64,000 nt of DNA from Aphelidium insulamus (GCA_036784855.1 JAZDSV010000030.1:77001-141000); one strand, 5' to 3'. Positions 32,101-44,148 are shown, numbered from the stretch's first letter. Numbers and translations: made by a program. The notes: generated by a model not told the origin, from the letters alone.

Positions 32101-33209
32101 CCGCAACATTGTCTTTGGCCTGCTGGGTCCCAACGGTGCTGGCAAGGTGTGAGGTGTAATAACGCTTCCTTGTAACGACTATAACTTATAGTCCACTTTA
32201 ATACACATGATGGTGTGTCTGTATCAACCGAGCAGCGGAACAGCCTACGTGGCCGGACACGATATCGTCAACGATGTCGCGAACGTGTACATGAATATTG
32301 GAGTGTGTCCGCAGGTGAGTGGCGGCTATAATCATATAACTTTTGGTATTCTAACCAAGTTTATTTACATAGCACGACATTCTGTGGGATGATTTGACGG
32401 TCGAGGAGCACTTGCTGTTCTATGGCAGGTTGCGCGGTGTGCCCATCAGTCAGGAACATGCGAGCGTGACCGCGGCACTGGAGACGGTGGCACTGACAGA
32501 GTTCCGCACCCGCTTCGCCAAGGGACTGTCTGGCGGTGAGAAGCGCCGATTGAGCATTGCTATTGCACTTCTCGGAGACGCTCCACTGGTCTTTCTGTAC
32601 GTTCTGAGTGATCTGGTTTGCTTTAAGTACTCTTTGACCACGTTCAGTGATGAGCCGACCACGGGGCTGGACCCAGAAGTCAGGCGCACGATTTGGAACA
32701 TTATCCAGGGTGCAAAGCGGCGCGGGAAAACCATCATTTTAACCACGCACTCCATGGAAGAGGCAGACGTGCTGTGCAGCCGCATCGGCATAATGGCCAA
32801 GGGTGTGCTGCGATGTGTGGGCACGCCGCTGCATCTGAAGCGCAAGTACGGCCGCGGGTTCAAGCTCACCGTCGCATTCACCAAACGCCACACGGAGACC
32901 GTGGACGTGGACGGCAACGAGGTTGTGTCACGTCTGGCCGCGATGACAATGGTGGAGAGCATGTTGCCGGAGGGACAGTGGCGCAAGGTCAACCAGGGCC
33001 AGGTGCAGGGCAGTGTCATGTACGAGTTCGACGTGGAAACGGCGGGCAGCTCCAAAAAGAACAGCCACGGCACGATCCCGCGACTGTTGGAGCAGATGGA
33101 GAAGAACAAGAAGCTCCTGGGAATCGGCGACTGGGGAATCACGCAGAGCAGCTTGGAAGAAGTGTTTCTGAACATTGTCAACGACGATGATGCCGATGCC
33201 GAAGTATAA
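29183..33209 (+). CDS. Half-size ABCA-type ABC transporter 2
   Basis: Paralogue of the divergent neighbour. The start at 29183 opens a hydrophilic N-terminus ([16 protein letters not shown]). Introns 29387-29432 and 29492-29559 join to [35 protein letters not shown], the first membrane helix. Further introns lie near 29861-29917, 30225-30255, 30399-30445, 30571-30660, 30861-30911, 31363-31415, 31580-31627, 31854-31905, 32147-32191, 32315-32372 and 32598-32648. The membrane core is [53 protein letters not shown] and others. [56 protein letters not shown]. The tail ends [19 protein letters not shown]. The junction near 30225 is one base out of phase. May pair with the neighbour as a heterodimer (inference). 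Confidence 0.85.
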
Positions 33210-33403
33210 TCTAATAGACATATGTATGTATATATTTAAATGCGTGTATGTATGCAGCTACGTACACTGTCACTGTCGGCTATGGAAACAAGCACGCATG
33301 TATATACGTGTACAACAGCACAGACGAAGAGGTCAAGGACGCAAACAAGAGCCATAAAGTGTAAGAAAACATGGTTCTACTATAACTACAAGGAATGTCC
33401 ACG
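33210..33403. other. Convergent 3' flanks
   Basis: AT-rich stretch with tatgtatgtata-type repeats after the ABCA 2 stop, before the stop of the KCH1-like gene on the other strand. No gene seen. Confidence 0.4.
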
Positions 33404-34984
33404 CTAAAGGCCACCGGGGCGACCAGCACCACCGCGCGGGTATTTCGGTGACAGCGGTGATCTGCCGGCATACATCTGTTGCTGCTGGGCGGTGGTGTAC
33501 GGCGCTGGCGGCCGCGCAGCTTGTCCCATGCCATTGACACCGCGGCGTTCCTGTCGCCCGTTCATGACAGCACTTCCGCCGCTCCTACTATCAGCACCAT
33601 TGTACCGATCGTTCCACCGGCGGTCCAGCGTGGTGCCGGGCGAACTCGTCTGCGACGCCGACGACGAGTTGAGATTGTTGTAAAAATGGCCCGATCTGCC
33701 CCCACTGTTATTGTTGTATGCCCCGGCCGACACAGCGGTGCCCGTGTACGACATGTAGCTCCCCACTGCGGATCCCCACGCGTCATCATCTGCCGCAGAC
33801 TCATCAACAACACGAAGCGGCGTCCCACTTCCATTCATACCCGACACCGTGCTGCCCAGCTCCTCGTCGTGAGCGGTGGCGACTTGTGGCAGTGTGGGAC
33901 GCAGTGATGGCGGGACAACGGCGGCGGCGCCTCGACCAGCTGGTGGAGGCTCACGACGGCCCAGGCTAGAGTTGGTGGGCGATGCGGGCACCAAGGCACC
34001 CTTGGGCGACACGGCAACCGGCGGCGCGCCCTGCCTTCTCCGCATCTCATTCAACTTGGCCAGACCGGCCATCTGATGCTCGGCGCGGGCGATGAGTGCC
34101 GTTATCCTGTGATATGCATGGAATTTAGACACATATTTACATAGTTACATAAATAAAACAATAATGCATACCGCTTGTCGATACGGTGGCAGCAATACTC
34201 TTTCAGGTTGCCGCGAATGTGACACACAAGCGGCACATAGAGCAGGAGTGCAATCAGCGTGCCCAGTAGTGATATGAGAAACACGGCGGTGGTGAGTGTC
34301 ATCAGTCCAATGGCGCTCGAACGAATAAAGTCAGAGTCGCCGAAATGCTGCACCGTGTCCAAACCGCTCTCATTGTACAGCTGTATCAGTATAAGAATGT
34401 TGATGGCATTGCGCGGTGTCTGCGCAAACAGCAGCTTCTTCCAGTCTGCGATAATTGTTATTATACTCTATATATATATATATATATATATATACAGATA
34501 ATAAGCACCTTTGAGGCGAAAAAAGACAAAGAGAGCCACGCGGTCCCGGCCGCTCTTCATGTCGTGGTATCTGCTCAAAGAAGCAGTAGTACAGATAGTC
34601 CTGAAAGGCGTAGTAGCGGAATGCCAGCGTGTTGGTGAACGCGAACGATATGTCCTCACTGCGCACCACACGGCGGGCCTTGCGCGCCTCCACCGCCAGC
34701 AGCACCACCGACGCACCCGTACAGAACAGGTACACCCACTTGAGCACGTCCACGGGGATGCTGCTGTACACGGCATTGGCCTGTGTGCCGTCGCGGAACA
34801 GCAGAATGACCGCCAGCAGATCCGTCACGTACGATATGACGTCCTTGAGCGCCAGGCAGTACACAAAGACGTAGGTGATCCGGGTCCACACGTGGTCGTC
34901 GCGAAAATCCCGCAAGTCAATGTGGTCAAACTTGTGCTCCACCACAAACTCCTCCTTCCACTTGTCGCTGCACCCAAAGCACAT
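33404..34984 (-). CDS. KCH1-type (fungal) low-affinity potassium transporter
   Basis: Starts MCFGCSDKWKEEFVVEHKFDHIDLRDF at 34984. Membrane segments include VFVYCLALKDVISYVTDLLAVILLF and LKWVYLFCTGASVVLLAVEARKARR. Then SEDISFAFTNTLAFRYYAFQDYLYYCFFE and DRVALFVFFRLK. After an intron (about 34445-34508, containing a (TA)n run) come DWKKLLFAQTPRNAINILILIQLY, a membrane pair and LVCHIRGNLKEYCCHRIDKR. A second intron (about 34112-34171) leads to a long Pro/Ser/Asn-rich cytoplasmic tail. This order and the RGNLKEYxCHxxDKR motif match yeast Kch1/Kch2, plasma membrane proteins that promote K+ influx needed for calcium signalling in pheromone and stress responses. A one-base shift sits near CFFEQ/RDRVALF (about 34555). 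Confidence 0.8.
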
Positions 34985-35794
34985 TGTCTGGGAGCGTGTC
35001 TGCCTGAATGTGTGTGTGTATGTGCAGATGAGACACTAGATGCCAGTGAATGCCGGGGCGGCGGAGAAGAGCAAGAAGTGGAAGAGCGAAGAGAACAACG
35101 AGAGCGCTTCAATAGCGCGCCAGACAGCGCCGAATCGACAGCTCGTGTAATTCTGCGCTCTGATTGGTCACTCAATTTTGGCACTGTAACGTCGCGCTTG
35201 TCTTTCTCTCTTGTCTTTCTCTGTTATCTTTCTCTCTTACCTATCTCTCTTGCCTCTCTCTGTTGCCTCTCTGTTTTCTTTCTCCCTTTTCTTTTCTGTT
35301 ATCTTTCTCTCTGACCTTTCTCTCTCTTATCTTTGTCTCTTATCTTTCTCTCTGGTCTTTCTCTCTCTTACCATTCTCTCTCTTATCTTTGTCTCTTATC
35401 TTTGTCTCTTATCTTTGTCTCTTATCTTTCTCTCTTGCCTCTCTCTCTTGTCTTTCTCTCTTGTCTTTCTCTCTTGTCTTTCTCTCTCTTGTCTTTCTCT
35501 CTCTTATCTTTGTCTCTTATCTTTCTCTCTTGCCTTTCTTTCTTGTCTTTCTCTGTTATCTTTCTCTCTTGCCTCTCTCTTGTCTTTCTCTCTTATCTTT
35601 CTCTCTTATCTTTCTCTCTTATCTTTCTCTCTGTGGAAGTCATGTTTTCCACTGTACTCGTGTGTATGAAATTGTTTTTGTTTGATATTGCAGTAGATGC
35701 AATGCAATGCAATGTACATCTCAACACATAACATGTGACTGCAATCTGAATTCCAAATAATAGTGTAAGGAATCTAATGAGACTAATCGCCGAT
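34985..35794. repeat. Upstream region with a long pyrimidine-rich tract
   Basis: 35190-35640 is composed of tctttctctcttg-like units with variations on the + strand. It lies upstream of the KCH1-like gene and downstream of UTP25. It reads open in several frames (FSLLSFSLL...) only because it lacks purine-rich stops; no gene is supported. Confidence 0.8.
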
Positions 35795-38337
35795 TCAGGC
35801 AAACATGAAACTGTTCTTGTCACTGGCAATCATTCGGCGGACGCGCTTCGTGCCCACCAGTCTCTCCAGCGCCAGTGCATCGTACTTTGTAAACAGCACA
35901 TGGACCGCACTGCCGGCCGCCGTGCCAGCCAGTGCAGCTTGAGTGGCCATGCCGTCGCTATCCGGCACCGTCATGTTTACCAGTTCGGGGTAAAAGTGGG
36001 CGTTACTGGGCGGCGCGTAGAACAAAAGATTCCGTATTCCGCGCAGTTTGTACCTGCATTTTATCGTTAGTTAAATAAATATATGGAGAACATGAATATC
36101 CAATGAACGCACCGACGGAAAAAGTGGAATCGCTCAGTGATGAGCAAGAAGGGAACGCGGGCCGAAGTGAAATCGGAGCGTGCACGCGATATATCTCGCA
36201 TGGACGAGTACTCACTCAGCACGGCACACTCGATTTCGGCCTGCGTGAACCAGTTGCGCACGCGGACAAAGTCAAAGAATGTCGGCACGAATATGGCGGT
36301 GTGTGTGCTCAGCAGCGCACTCGCCCGCACCTTGGGCATTACCACCGTGGTGAAGCGCGTGAACCGCGAGTCGGCACACTCGGCCACGCTGGGCGCTTCG
36401 ACGCGGCTAAAATGCTGCTGCAGCTGCGGTATCACATTGGAAATGCAGCCAGTCACGATGGCCGGGTAGCGCAGTCGCAACCGGCCATGGATGTTGTGAC
36501 ACTTTTCGGTCAGCAGTGCATTCAACTCTGGCGCTCCACCACCCGCGCTCAGCAGCACCGTCTGACGCAGATACTTGGCATTGCCGTCCAGGTACCAGTT
36601 GGTGACGCGCGAAAAGTCGCAGTCGCGCTGTGTCTTGGGCAACTGGTTCAAGTGGTCAAAGACGTGCTGCACATGGTCCCAGTTCTGCATAAGCATCACA
36701 TCGGCCTGCGCCACAACAACCACTTCAATGGATGACAGAAAGTCAAAGTCGCGCTTGGCGTCCCTAATGATTGTTAAATAAAAAAAATTAGCACAGTAGA
36801 CTCACCCCGGCGAGCCAATGACAGTGCGCAGTCCCAGAGGACTGGCCACCAGGATGTCGCTGCTGTAGAATTCGGCGTACAGCTTGAGAGATTTCCGATT
36901 GACCTTGATGCCCAGCCGGAAACAGTCGTCAATGTTTCCGGCAAATGTGCGCCGATAGTCGGCCGGTTTGCGCGGGTCCATGGCATCGCCACCATCGCTA
37001 TCGGGGCCAAACTCTTGCTGGAACCGTTTCTTGTTGTCGTGCTGCTGCTGGTCCGTGGTGCGACACAGCTGCATCACGCACTCGACAAATTGGTGCGCGC
37101 TGTTCCTGAACGGCAGCAGCACCAGCACCTTGGGCCTGGTGAATCCCTGGTCGCGGCATTCTCTGAGGATTTGTTACTATACATAAAAAATTGTGGAATG
37201 ACCAATACTTACATTTCAGTGTCTGTGGCACGTTTGAGGCGCTCCGAGTTCTTCAAGACCTTTGTACGCGTGTGCAGCACGTGGTTCAGGGCATGCAGGG
37301 CACACAGTCGCATGCAGCCATCCGTGGTACTGGCAGATGACGCCTCAGCATCATTGTCCACAGAAGCGAATAATATGTCGCGATAGCTGCCAAGATGGCG
37401 AGAAAAGCATCGTTGAAGCGGCGACAATGCAGAATCATCTGGCTGCAGCTGTTGCCAAGCATCAGCCAGGCGCTTCTTCAGGCCGCCGGCAAGAAGTGAA
37501 CTGGAATCCACAGCATCCTCATCCATGTCTGCATTTGACCCAGACATGCCTAGCGTGGCCACCGCATCTACTGGGGCGTCAGTGACGGCAAAAGTCTTCC
37601 AGTCGCCGCAATTTGCTGCGGAAATGCGCGCCAAGAAATCTGCCGGCAGCGAGTGAAAGTGGCGCTCGAATTGGCTATCTCTGTGTGAGACGTCCTCGTC
37701 TTCGTCGCCACTGTGTTCACTCTCTTCCGCGCAGTCATCGGCCACGATATCATCATCTACATCATCCGCGATCTCGGCGGCACTGTGATTATCTGCATCG
37801 GCTATATCATTGACATTCGCCACCGCAGCAATGTCGACACGTTTTTTCTGCTTGCGATGCTTGCGCTTGATGGTGGCCAGTAGCTGTTCGTAGGCGCTCG
37901 GCCGTGACCACGTTGTCTCCTCGCCATCGAGACCGTCTGCATCTTCTTCTCCTCCTCCAGAAGGCTCCATCACGGCATCGGCAGCCAGGCGCCGCTCATT
38001 GGCTCGGCAGCGGTCCAGCTCTTTCTCGTCGACAATGCGGCGCAGTCTGCCCATTACACATAAGAAGAGTGCCATAGTTTTACACATTTACGCACTTGGT
38101 GGCGGCCACGGCATCACCGGCGCCATCACCATCGGCATCAGGGTCAATGTCGGCGTCGTCGTGGAGTGTGGCGTGAGCGAACCCGTGCTCCTGCACAAAC
38201 TCGCGATCCTTCCGCGCCATCTGACCATAGTGCCGTCTACCGGCAGACTTTTGGCCAGAGGCTGCACGCGTCACAGACCGACCGACACCACGTCCGCGCA
38301 CAGCTTGGCGACGACCACCGCGATTCGCACCGCGCAT
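35795..38337 (-). CDS. UTP25: UTP25 (DEF/digestive-organ-expansion-factor family) SSU processome protein
   Basis: Reads right to left. The start at 38337 (MRGANRGGRRQAVRGRG) leads through an intron near 38048-38096 to RRIVDEKELDRCRANERRL, a long acidic middle, and the conserved UTP25 core: LVLLPFRNSAHQFVECVMQL, FAGNIDDCFRLGIKVNRKSLKLYAEFYSSDILVASPLGLRTVIG, DFDFLSSIEVVVVAQADVMLMQNWDHVQHVFDHLN, DFSRVTNWYLDG, SRARSDF, LLITERFHFFRR, YKLRGIRNLLFYAPP, ending RRMIASDKNSFMFA. It is a pseudo-helicase-like protein of the U3 small-subunit processome in the nucleolus, needed for 18S rRNA maturation. Introns near 37130-37210, 36765-36805 and 36055-36110. Classical Walker A is absent, as in the family. Confidence 0.88.
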
Positions 38338-38756
38338 ATTTTTTTGCTTGATTGTTGTAAGATTACCACCGTGTGAATGTTTTCAAGGACACAGTTAATT
38401 TAAGGTGTCTTGTTGGCTAAAAATGTAACAACGTGCTTGATGTATCTATATATGTTCTATAAGTACGGGCAATTAAAAGCGCCAACCTTGTCATCAGTCC
38501 AACACTGAGGCCCAATACAACATTTACAAATCAACCTATACTTGAGAAAGTATTATGCTTGTATCTACATAGACTGGTGGTAAAATTAAATACTCATTAT
38601 AATACGAGAATCTACCCGTTAACCTGGCATAATGTGGATTGAGCATTGCTTGGCTGCAGCTGATCGCCATCTGCCAATCGGATGCCTGCGATGCAAGCAG
38701 CCTTATCGTTAAATGCGTTCGGACACTACATTTCCTAAAGGACGAGAACAGTATTA
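38338..38756. other. Intergenic region between UTP25 and ankyrin gene C
   Basis: AT-rich, presumably with the divergent promoters. 38651-38694 resembles 21046-21090 and so is a conserved leader of this ankyrin subfamily. No other gene seen. Confidence 0.5.
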
Positions 38757-40750
38757 TGATTTTACACTTGCTGCTAGCTCTCTCTGTTCTGCTGCTCTCA
38801 ACTAGGTTTACTGAGTGCACGGACAATGATGACGCTACAGGTGACGGTCACACATCAAATACTGTAACATTTCTTGCATCCAGCGGGAAACGATACACAA
38901 TACTACGCGACAAGCTGGAGAGAGGCATCGGCCGAGACACGTATTTTGGAGCCCTCTATGCAATTGGATTTGCAAATCCGAACAAGAATCGGAATGTGGC
39001 CGGAGAATACTTGATGAGCATTGATGAAGAGGTGAATCCGTTGGTACTCGAACTAGCCGTCAGGATGATGAATGCTGCGACTGGCGATGAGTTTTCCGCG
39101 ACACCCGAATTCAAAACATTTTTTCAGTCTCGTTATGATTACGTGCTGGAGGATTGGAGAAGCTCGGTATTTCCAACGTAAGACATCCATTTACCACTGT
39201 TCACGCGGCTGCGAGATACGGTAATGTGATGGCCATACGAGATCTTATCGAGGAACATCGCCACGATCCAAATGGGTATGAAGAGTTGATATATGTAGCA
39301 CATGGACGCCCTTGCATGAAGCGGCTTATTTTAACCAAGTTGAAGCTATGGAAGAACTAGTCAATCTTGAGGCAAATGCTACAATTTCCGTCACCGAAGT
39401 GAAAGTAGAAGATATTGGGACCATAAGGGTCGGCTGCACACCGCTGCATGTTGCGGCTAAAGCGGGGAATCTGGAGGCAGTGGAAGCACTTGCGAGAATA
39501 ATGCCAGATGACATAAATACGTTTATATCTGAAGAAGACAAGTCATCTGCTCCGTATATTGCTCTGGTGGGGCGCAACGTAAAAATGTTCAACTACTTGG
39601 TTAGCGAGGGTGGTGCAATCATTTTCCACCAACAATTTCCCGTGCACATGGCAGTGAAGAGCGGACATTATTCTGAGATTGATACGATATTATCTGATCG
39701 TATTATAGCCATCTATCATAGAAATTATTACAATAAGAGAAACAAACATCGGATCGAGTTGGTAAATGAACGCGGCTTAGGGGAATTTAACCACAAGACG
39801 GCCTTGCTATACGCAGCTGAACAAAAAGACGTCAATGCGGCTACTGCCTTATTGAACAATGGCGCCGGCACAGAAATTGAAAATTACTACGGTGGCCTGT
39901 ACATACCACTTTCCGTGGCGATTGATAGTAAAGATCTAGACATGATGGAATTGCTGATAGGGCGCGGAGCTCATCTCAGAAACCTGTCCCCATTCGCTCT
40001 GTATTTGGCTGCATTTTATGGGCGCGATAATTTGGCCAAATTGATAGTTCAACGCCGTACTGACCATCCGGATAAAACAGATCTGAAAAGTCGAGACACT
40101 CCATTGATAACAGCAGCCTGTCGAGGTCATTATGGTGTAATCTATCAACTATTGAGATATCGAGCCAACGCGAACCTAAAAAATTCTGCTGGAGCCACAG
40201 CACTTCATTGCGCTGCGTTTCGAGGAGACACGGATATAGTGAACAGGTTGTTGCTATATGGAGCAGATGTTGACCCAATAGATTCAGTGTTACGCACACC
40301 ATTACACCGGGCCAGTCTGAAAGGGAAAGCAGAAAGCGCTGCTGCGTTGCTTGCAACAGGCGCAAACATAAATGCACTGGATAAGTATGGCCAATCTCCG
40401 CTCATGATGGCGGCACATCGTGGACACTCTGAAGTTGTGGAGCTGTTGCTGAAACATCGCCGTGCCGTTCGTCGTCGAGCGGTACTGTACAAGAAGCGCT
40501 GGATACTGACCTCTGCCAAGGTCAATGTGAACGCTCGTGACAAAAGTGGTCGAACTGCATTATTCTATGCTGTTGCGGGAGGCAGCCTGGAATGCGCCAG
40601 AAAACTTGTTGACAGTGGTGCGGATCCAACTGCTCTTAATCATGATGGTAATGGCGTTTGATGGCTGCAAAATCTTCACCTGGAAACGATGTTGCAGTAC
40701 AAGAGTTGTGCACCTTTTTGGTCTCAAGGGGTGCTGTTGAGCAACAATGA
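38757..40750 (+). CDS. Ankyrin-repeat protein C with signal peptide (three frame shifts)
   Basis: Starts MILHLLLALSVLLLSTRF at 38757, a clear signal peptide. The N-terminal domain (FLASSGKRYTILRDKLERGIGRDTYFGALY, LVLELAVRMMNAATGDEF) resembles the family's T1-like domain only distantly. Ankyrin repeats from about 39190 (VHAAARYGNVMAI, then TPLHEAAYFNQVEAM) run to the end (AGATALHCAAFRGD, LLMAAHRGH, RTALFYAVAGGS, FLVSRGAVEQQ). Frame changes are needed near 39170, near 39285-39303 and at about 40662 (GGCGTTTGATGG). The paralogue at 24714-25403 reads through the last point. Either a decaying gene or base-level errors. Confidence 0.65.
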
Positions 40751-40929
40751 TATATACTCGCGGGCTAATACCACAACATACTCGGCAATAAATTTAGAAA
40801 TGTCACTCTATCATTGCTGACCATTGCCGCGGTGGTGCAATTGACGGCCGGCACCGTGTCTTTGGCGCCCACAATGGCAAACGTTCAACTCTGGTATATC
40901 ATGTCCGACTCCAGCCAGCCGAGGTCATA

Positions 40930-41170
40930 GATTTGCAGCACATAGTTGCTGGATGCATGCCACAGCCAGATGCATATGATGCCGCAACACAATGCGAACC
41001 TGTTTACGATAGCAACTCACTGGATGTTGCCATAAGAAGACAAGATCAATTAGAGATGTGCAAAGACTACGGAGAAGGAGCTGTAGTTGCAATGCTGCGT
41101 CACCAGGGCTGTATCGTTCAACACAGTACACAACACAGTTCCGGTCTCAATCCACAAAAAGTACCAACAT
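40930..41170 (+). pseudogene. Inverted partial copy of the 44495-45358 gene
   Basis: On the + strand reads GCMPQPDAYDAATQCEPVYDSNSLDV, matching GCMPQPDACERVDAASQCEPVYDSNSLDV of the gene on the - strand at about 44800-44710; the nucleotide match continues in a drifting frame to about 41130. Only the 3' part is present, in opposite orientation. A non-functional inverted duplicate. Confidence 0.7.
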
Positions 41171-41435
41171 TTGTTCAGGTCAGAGAGCAAAACTACTACA
41201 TGGACATCTTGAGCTGAGCTGCAATCAGCATTGCACGGGCCTTCTTCAACATAATGAGCACTTTCACGCCCATGAGATCAGATTCTTGTTTGCAATTAGG
41301 ACATCTGCACTGCCAGTCACGGATAAGCCAAATCGTTCATCATCTGTGATGGACAAGAGACTGTGATTGCTGGCCAAATCAACTAAAAGATATGTGTCAG
41401 AGGCTTATCAGGCATGTCTGTCTATAATTCAATGT
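41171..41435 (-). other. Spacer with a short zinc-finger-like reading
   Basis: On the - strand, about 41214-41340 reads IWLIRDWQCRCPNCKQ... ending ARAMLIAAQLKMSM at a stop. The WQCRCPNC cluster looks like part of a zinc-binding protein, but no start or upstream exon is evident. Possibly a remnant. Confidence 0.25.
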
Positions 41436-42675
41436 CTAGTCGCCGATACTAAGCCGACCAGCTCTCCACTCAGCCAATAAGTAATCCAAGCATTGCTGCA
41501 CCTGTTCACTTGTTGGTTCCACAAATGACACCTTGGCCTCGCCATCATCACCGCCATCATCATCCCCGCTGTTGACAGTCACCATTGACACGCCGTTGGC
41601 AAACTGCCATCGCTGTATGGATGCCAGCGCCGCTTTCATCCAGCGCCCTGGGCGAATGTTGGGCGGCAGTGCCGTGCCACCATCGCGCTGTTGCAACTGC
41701 CGCAACCGTGCACACAGATCCGTGCCGTTGATGAGCGGCCGATCGCGATGTGCCCATTGCAAACCGGCATCGCGCACTCTGTCCATCAGATGGATGTAGC
41801 GCCGCTCAATGTGTTGCAAGTCATTAGTTGTCGGCGGTGATGTTGACTCGGCGCATTCCAGCGCGGCGGCATACAGCACACACAGCGGGTACGCATCGCC
41901 AATGGGATGCTGACCGAGTGTCTGCACCAGTGTGCCCAGCTGAATGCGATCGTGCGCTGCTGATGCAGCCACCTGCGCAATTGCGTCACAGTGCCTGTTC
42001 AGGTCCGACACCCAGGCCGCATCCGAGGCCGACATCTTGAGACTGTGTTTGGCCGCCAGTAGGCATTCATCTCTCTTTGGATTGTAGTCGGGCGTGCTCT
42101 TGTGTCGCAAGGGCGACAGACATGCAGCGGTAAACATGCGTCGAAGGAGATCACTCTTGCCGCCAGTAGCAGTTATTCTTTCCAGTATTATACAGGGCAA
42201 TAGTTGTTGGGCTATCGGACCGTTCAGAGCAGCCGCGACGGCATGGACGGCTGCCATGGCCTTGGATGGCATCGGCGACACATCAGCAACATGGGTCAGG
42301 TTGGCACCGGCAAGAAACACCTGCTGGTATATGCCGCAGTCGGCCACATGCCTGATTGCTTGCTGTGCACTGGCAGCAGTCGACATCATCTTGCCCACCT
42401 CGTCACCCACTCGCTCCCGACTGATCACCGTTGCCAGTGACGCCTAGTTAGATATTATATACAATTGATGTAAAGAGACGCAAATAAATCATATACCTGA
42501 ATGTCTGGGTGCCTGATGGCGGCACAGAGATCCGGGTCCATGGTGTAGTTGAAGCGACTGGCAAAACGTATTGCACGCAGTACTCTTAATGGATCATCTC
42601 GAAACGTTTCCAGCGGCGGCAGCGGTGTCTTTATCACTCCCGCTCTCAAATCCGAAATTCCCTACCAAGTTTATA

Positions 42676-42713
<38 letters not shown>

Positions 42714-43475
42714 ACAGTACACAATATCCTATAATACTAACCCCGCCCAGGACATCCTCCACTTGCCGCGTGTGCACATTGTAGTACATGGCATTGATGG
42801 TGAGATCGCGGCGCCTGGCATCATCTAGGACGGTGCCGAACGCAGCGGACGTCGGAACCCGACACCCCTCGCCGTACGTCTCCACGCGCAGGTGACAGAA
42901 ATCAACGGCGAGTCCGCAGAGGCGCGTCTGTGCCGTCTCCAGGTGTTTGGACTTGGCGGGGTTGGCGCGTATGCGGGCCACGTGCGCCGACGGGGAGCGG
43001 GTGACAGTGGCAGCTGTAGTTGTAGTTGTAGTTGGTGGTGCATTGGATGCTGATGATGCTGATGCTGATGCTGACGATGAAATATCCATCGAAGAGCGGT
43101 CAAAGCCGCCGGCAAAGCGCTGCACCCTGACGGCAAAATCGTGGCCAGTCATGGTGTCCACCGCTACATCGATATCATGACTGGGCAGTCCCAGTAGCTG
43201 CATGACATTGTATTAGATGTTGAAAGCATGAATATGCATGTACCACCTAATACCTTATCGCGCACCCAGCCACCGGCAATGCGCAGCACAGGGGCGGGAC
43301 ACGAATCTTCAGTGGCAATGTGACGGCTGCACGCGTCCAACAGCCGGCACAACCGGTCCTCCACGCTGTCCAGAGTGATAGTTGGAGCGCTTGCCGCGAG
43401 TGAACGCACTACCGGCGCTACAGACGCCATAGACGAGGAGTGGTTGCTCATTAGGCGACGCGCGCCGATCAGCAT
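41436..43475 (-). CDS. CCA1: tRNA CCA-adding enzyme (tRNA nucleotidyltransferase)
   Basis: Starts MLIGARRLMSNHSSSM at 43475; a second Met at residue 9 (SNHSS) could give a nuclear/cytosolic form, as in dual-targeted fungal enzymes. Class II nucleotidyltransferase motifs in order: LRIAGGWVRDK (motif A), HDIDVAVDTM (catalytic Asp pair), a Ser/Thr/Ala-rich insertion, DDARRRDLTINAMYYN (motif B), ETFRDDPLRVLRAIRFASRF (ExxRRDxxLRALRF-type motif), then a helical tail and IGDAYPLCVLYAAALE. The tail ends LLAEWRAGRLSIGD. Introns near 43198-43254, 42662-42741 (with a (TA)n run) and 42447-42496. It adds CCA to tRNA 3' ends in cytosol, nucleus and mitochondria. The Ser-rich insertion between A and B is unusual but does not remove motifs. 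Confidence 0.9.
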
Positions 43476-43695
43476 TCAAAGAAACTGTGTTGTCTGTCTG
43501 TTCTGCAACGGCTGTTATACAATGTGTTGTATTTACAGTGGACATTACACAACTGCTTATTACACATTGTGGTTCTCTGTGCGTCACACTTGCACACATT
43601 ATATACACCGACACAATGTTCATTATATGTGTACATATCATCTGTCATTAATAATAATCATGCATGTATTAGGGTAATAGAGTAATATGAAGTGC
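43476..43695. other. Spacer between the CCA1 start and the next - strand gene
   Basis: AT-rich, likely the CCA1 promoter. No gene seen. Confidence 0.4.
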
Positions 43696-44148
43696 TTAGC
43701 GGGAACCCTGACACACCGCCACCACGTTGGAGCCGGGACGCACAATGCTGTGCGCAGTGTCCACACCGACTCGGCCACAGATGTACTCGCCGCTCTCGGT
43801 GAGGATGTGCACACTGATGGCGGCCGGCTGTTGTCGGCGTCGTTGTTTGATGGGGCAATCGGTGCTGCCACTGGTCTCGGCAGGTGGCAGGTTTGCGGTA
43901 CGCGAGCGCAGATACCACCCATCTACGGATTGTGCATGTGCGCGCTGTCCAGTGTGCCGTCCAGTCATCGCAGAAGTGTTGCTGCCGGCTGCACGGGGTG
44001 GCGGCGTGACACTGTTCACAACCATATTGTTCACAGAGCGTGCATCACGCCCGTCCACAGCGGCAGTGGACGGGGACTGCGGTTGCGTGGATGTCCGCGA
44101 CAACCAGCCGGACACAAGGCGGTGCACAATCGCGGTCTGCGCGTTCAT
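43696..44148 (-). CDS. Hypothetical protein, 150 residues
   Basis: Starts MNAQTAIVHRLVSGWL. The middle is low-complexity (NTSAMTGRHTGQ). The C-terminal part ISVHILTESGEYICGRVGVDTAHSIVRPGSNVVAVCQGSR looks like folded protein, with a possible beta-rich core. I do not recognise the family. Both strands are open for long stretches here, so strand is uncertain; the - strand reading is preferred because it begins with a methionine and has a balanced composition at its end. A (GT)n run lies upstream. Confidence 0.4.
   Translation of the reverse strand: MNAQTAIVHRLVSGWLSRTSTQPQSPSTAAVDGRDARSVNNMVVNSVTPPPRAAGSNTSAMTGRHTGQRAHAQSVDGWYLRSRTANLPPAETSGSTDCPIKQRRRQQPAAISVHILTESGEYICGRVGVDTAHSIVRPGSNVVAVCQGSR

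Noticed and set aside
34445-34508. (TA)n run as a promoter element
   Set aside because: It lies inside an intron of the KCH1-like gene; a similar run is in an intron of CCA1.
35164-35731. Long overlapping open frames rich in Leu, Ser and Phe on the + strand
   Set aside because: They are the translation of a pyrimidine-rich simple repeat, open in several frames at once, with no domain or start context.
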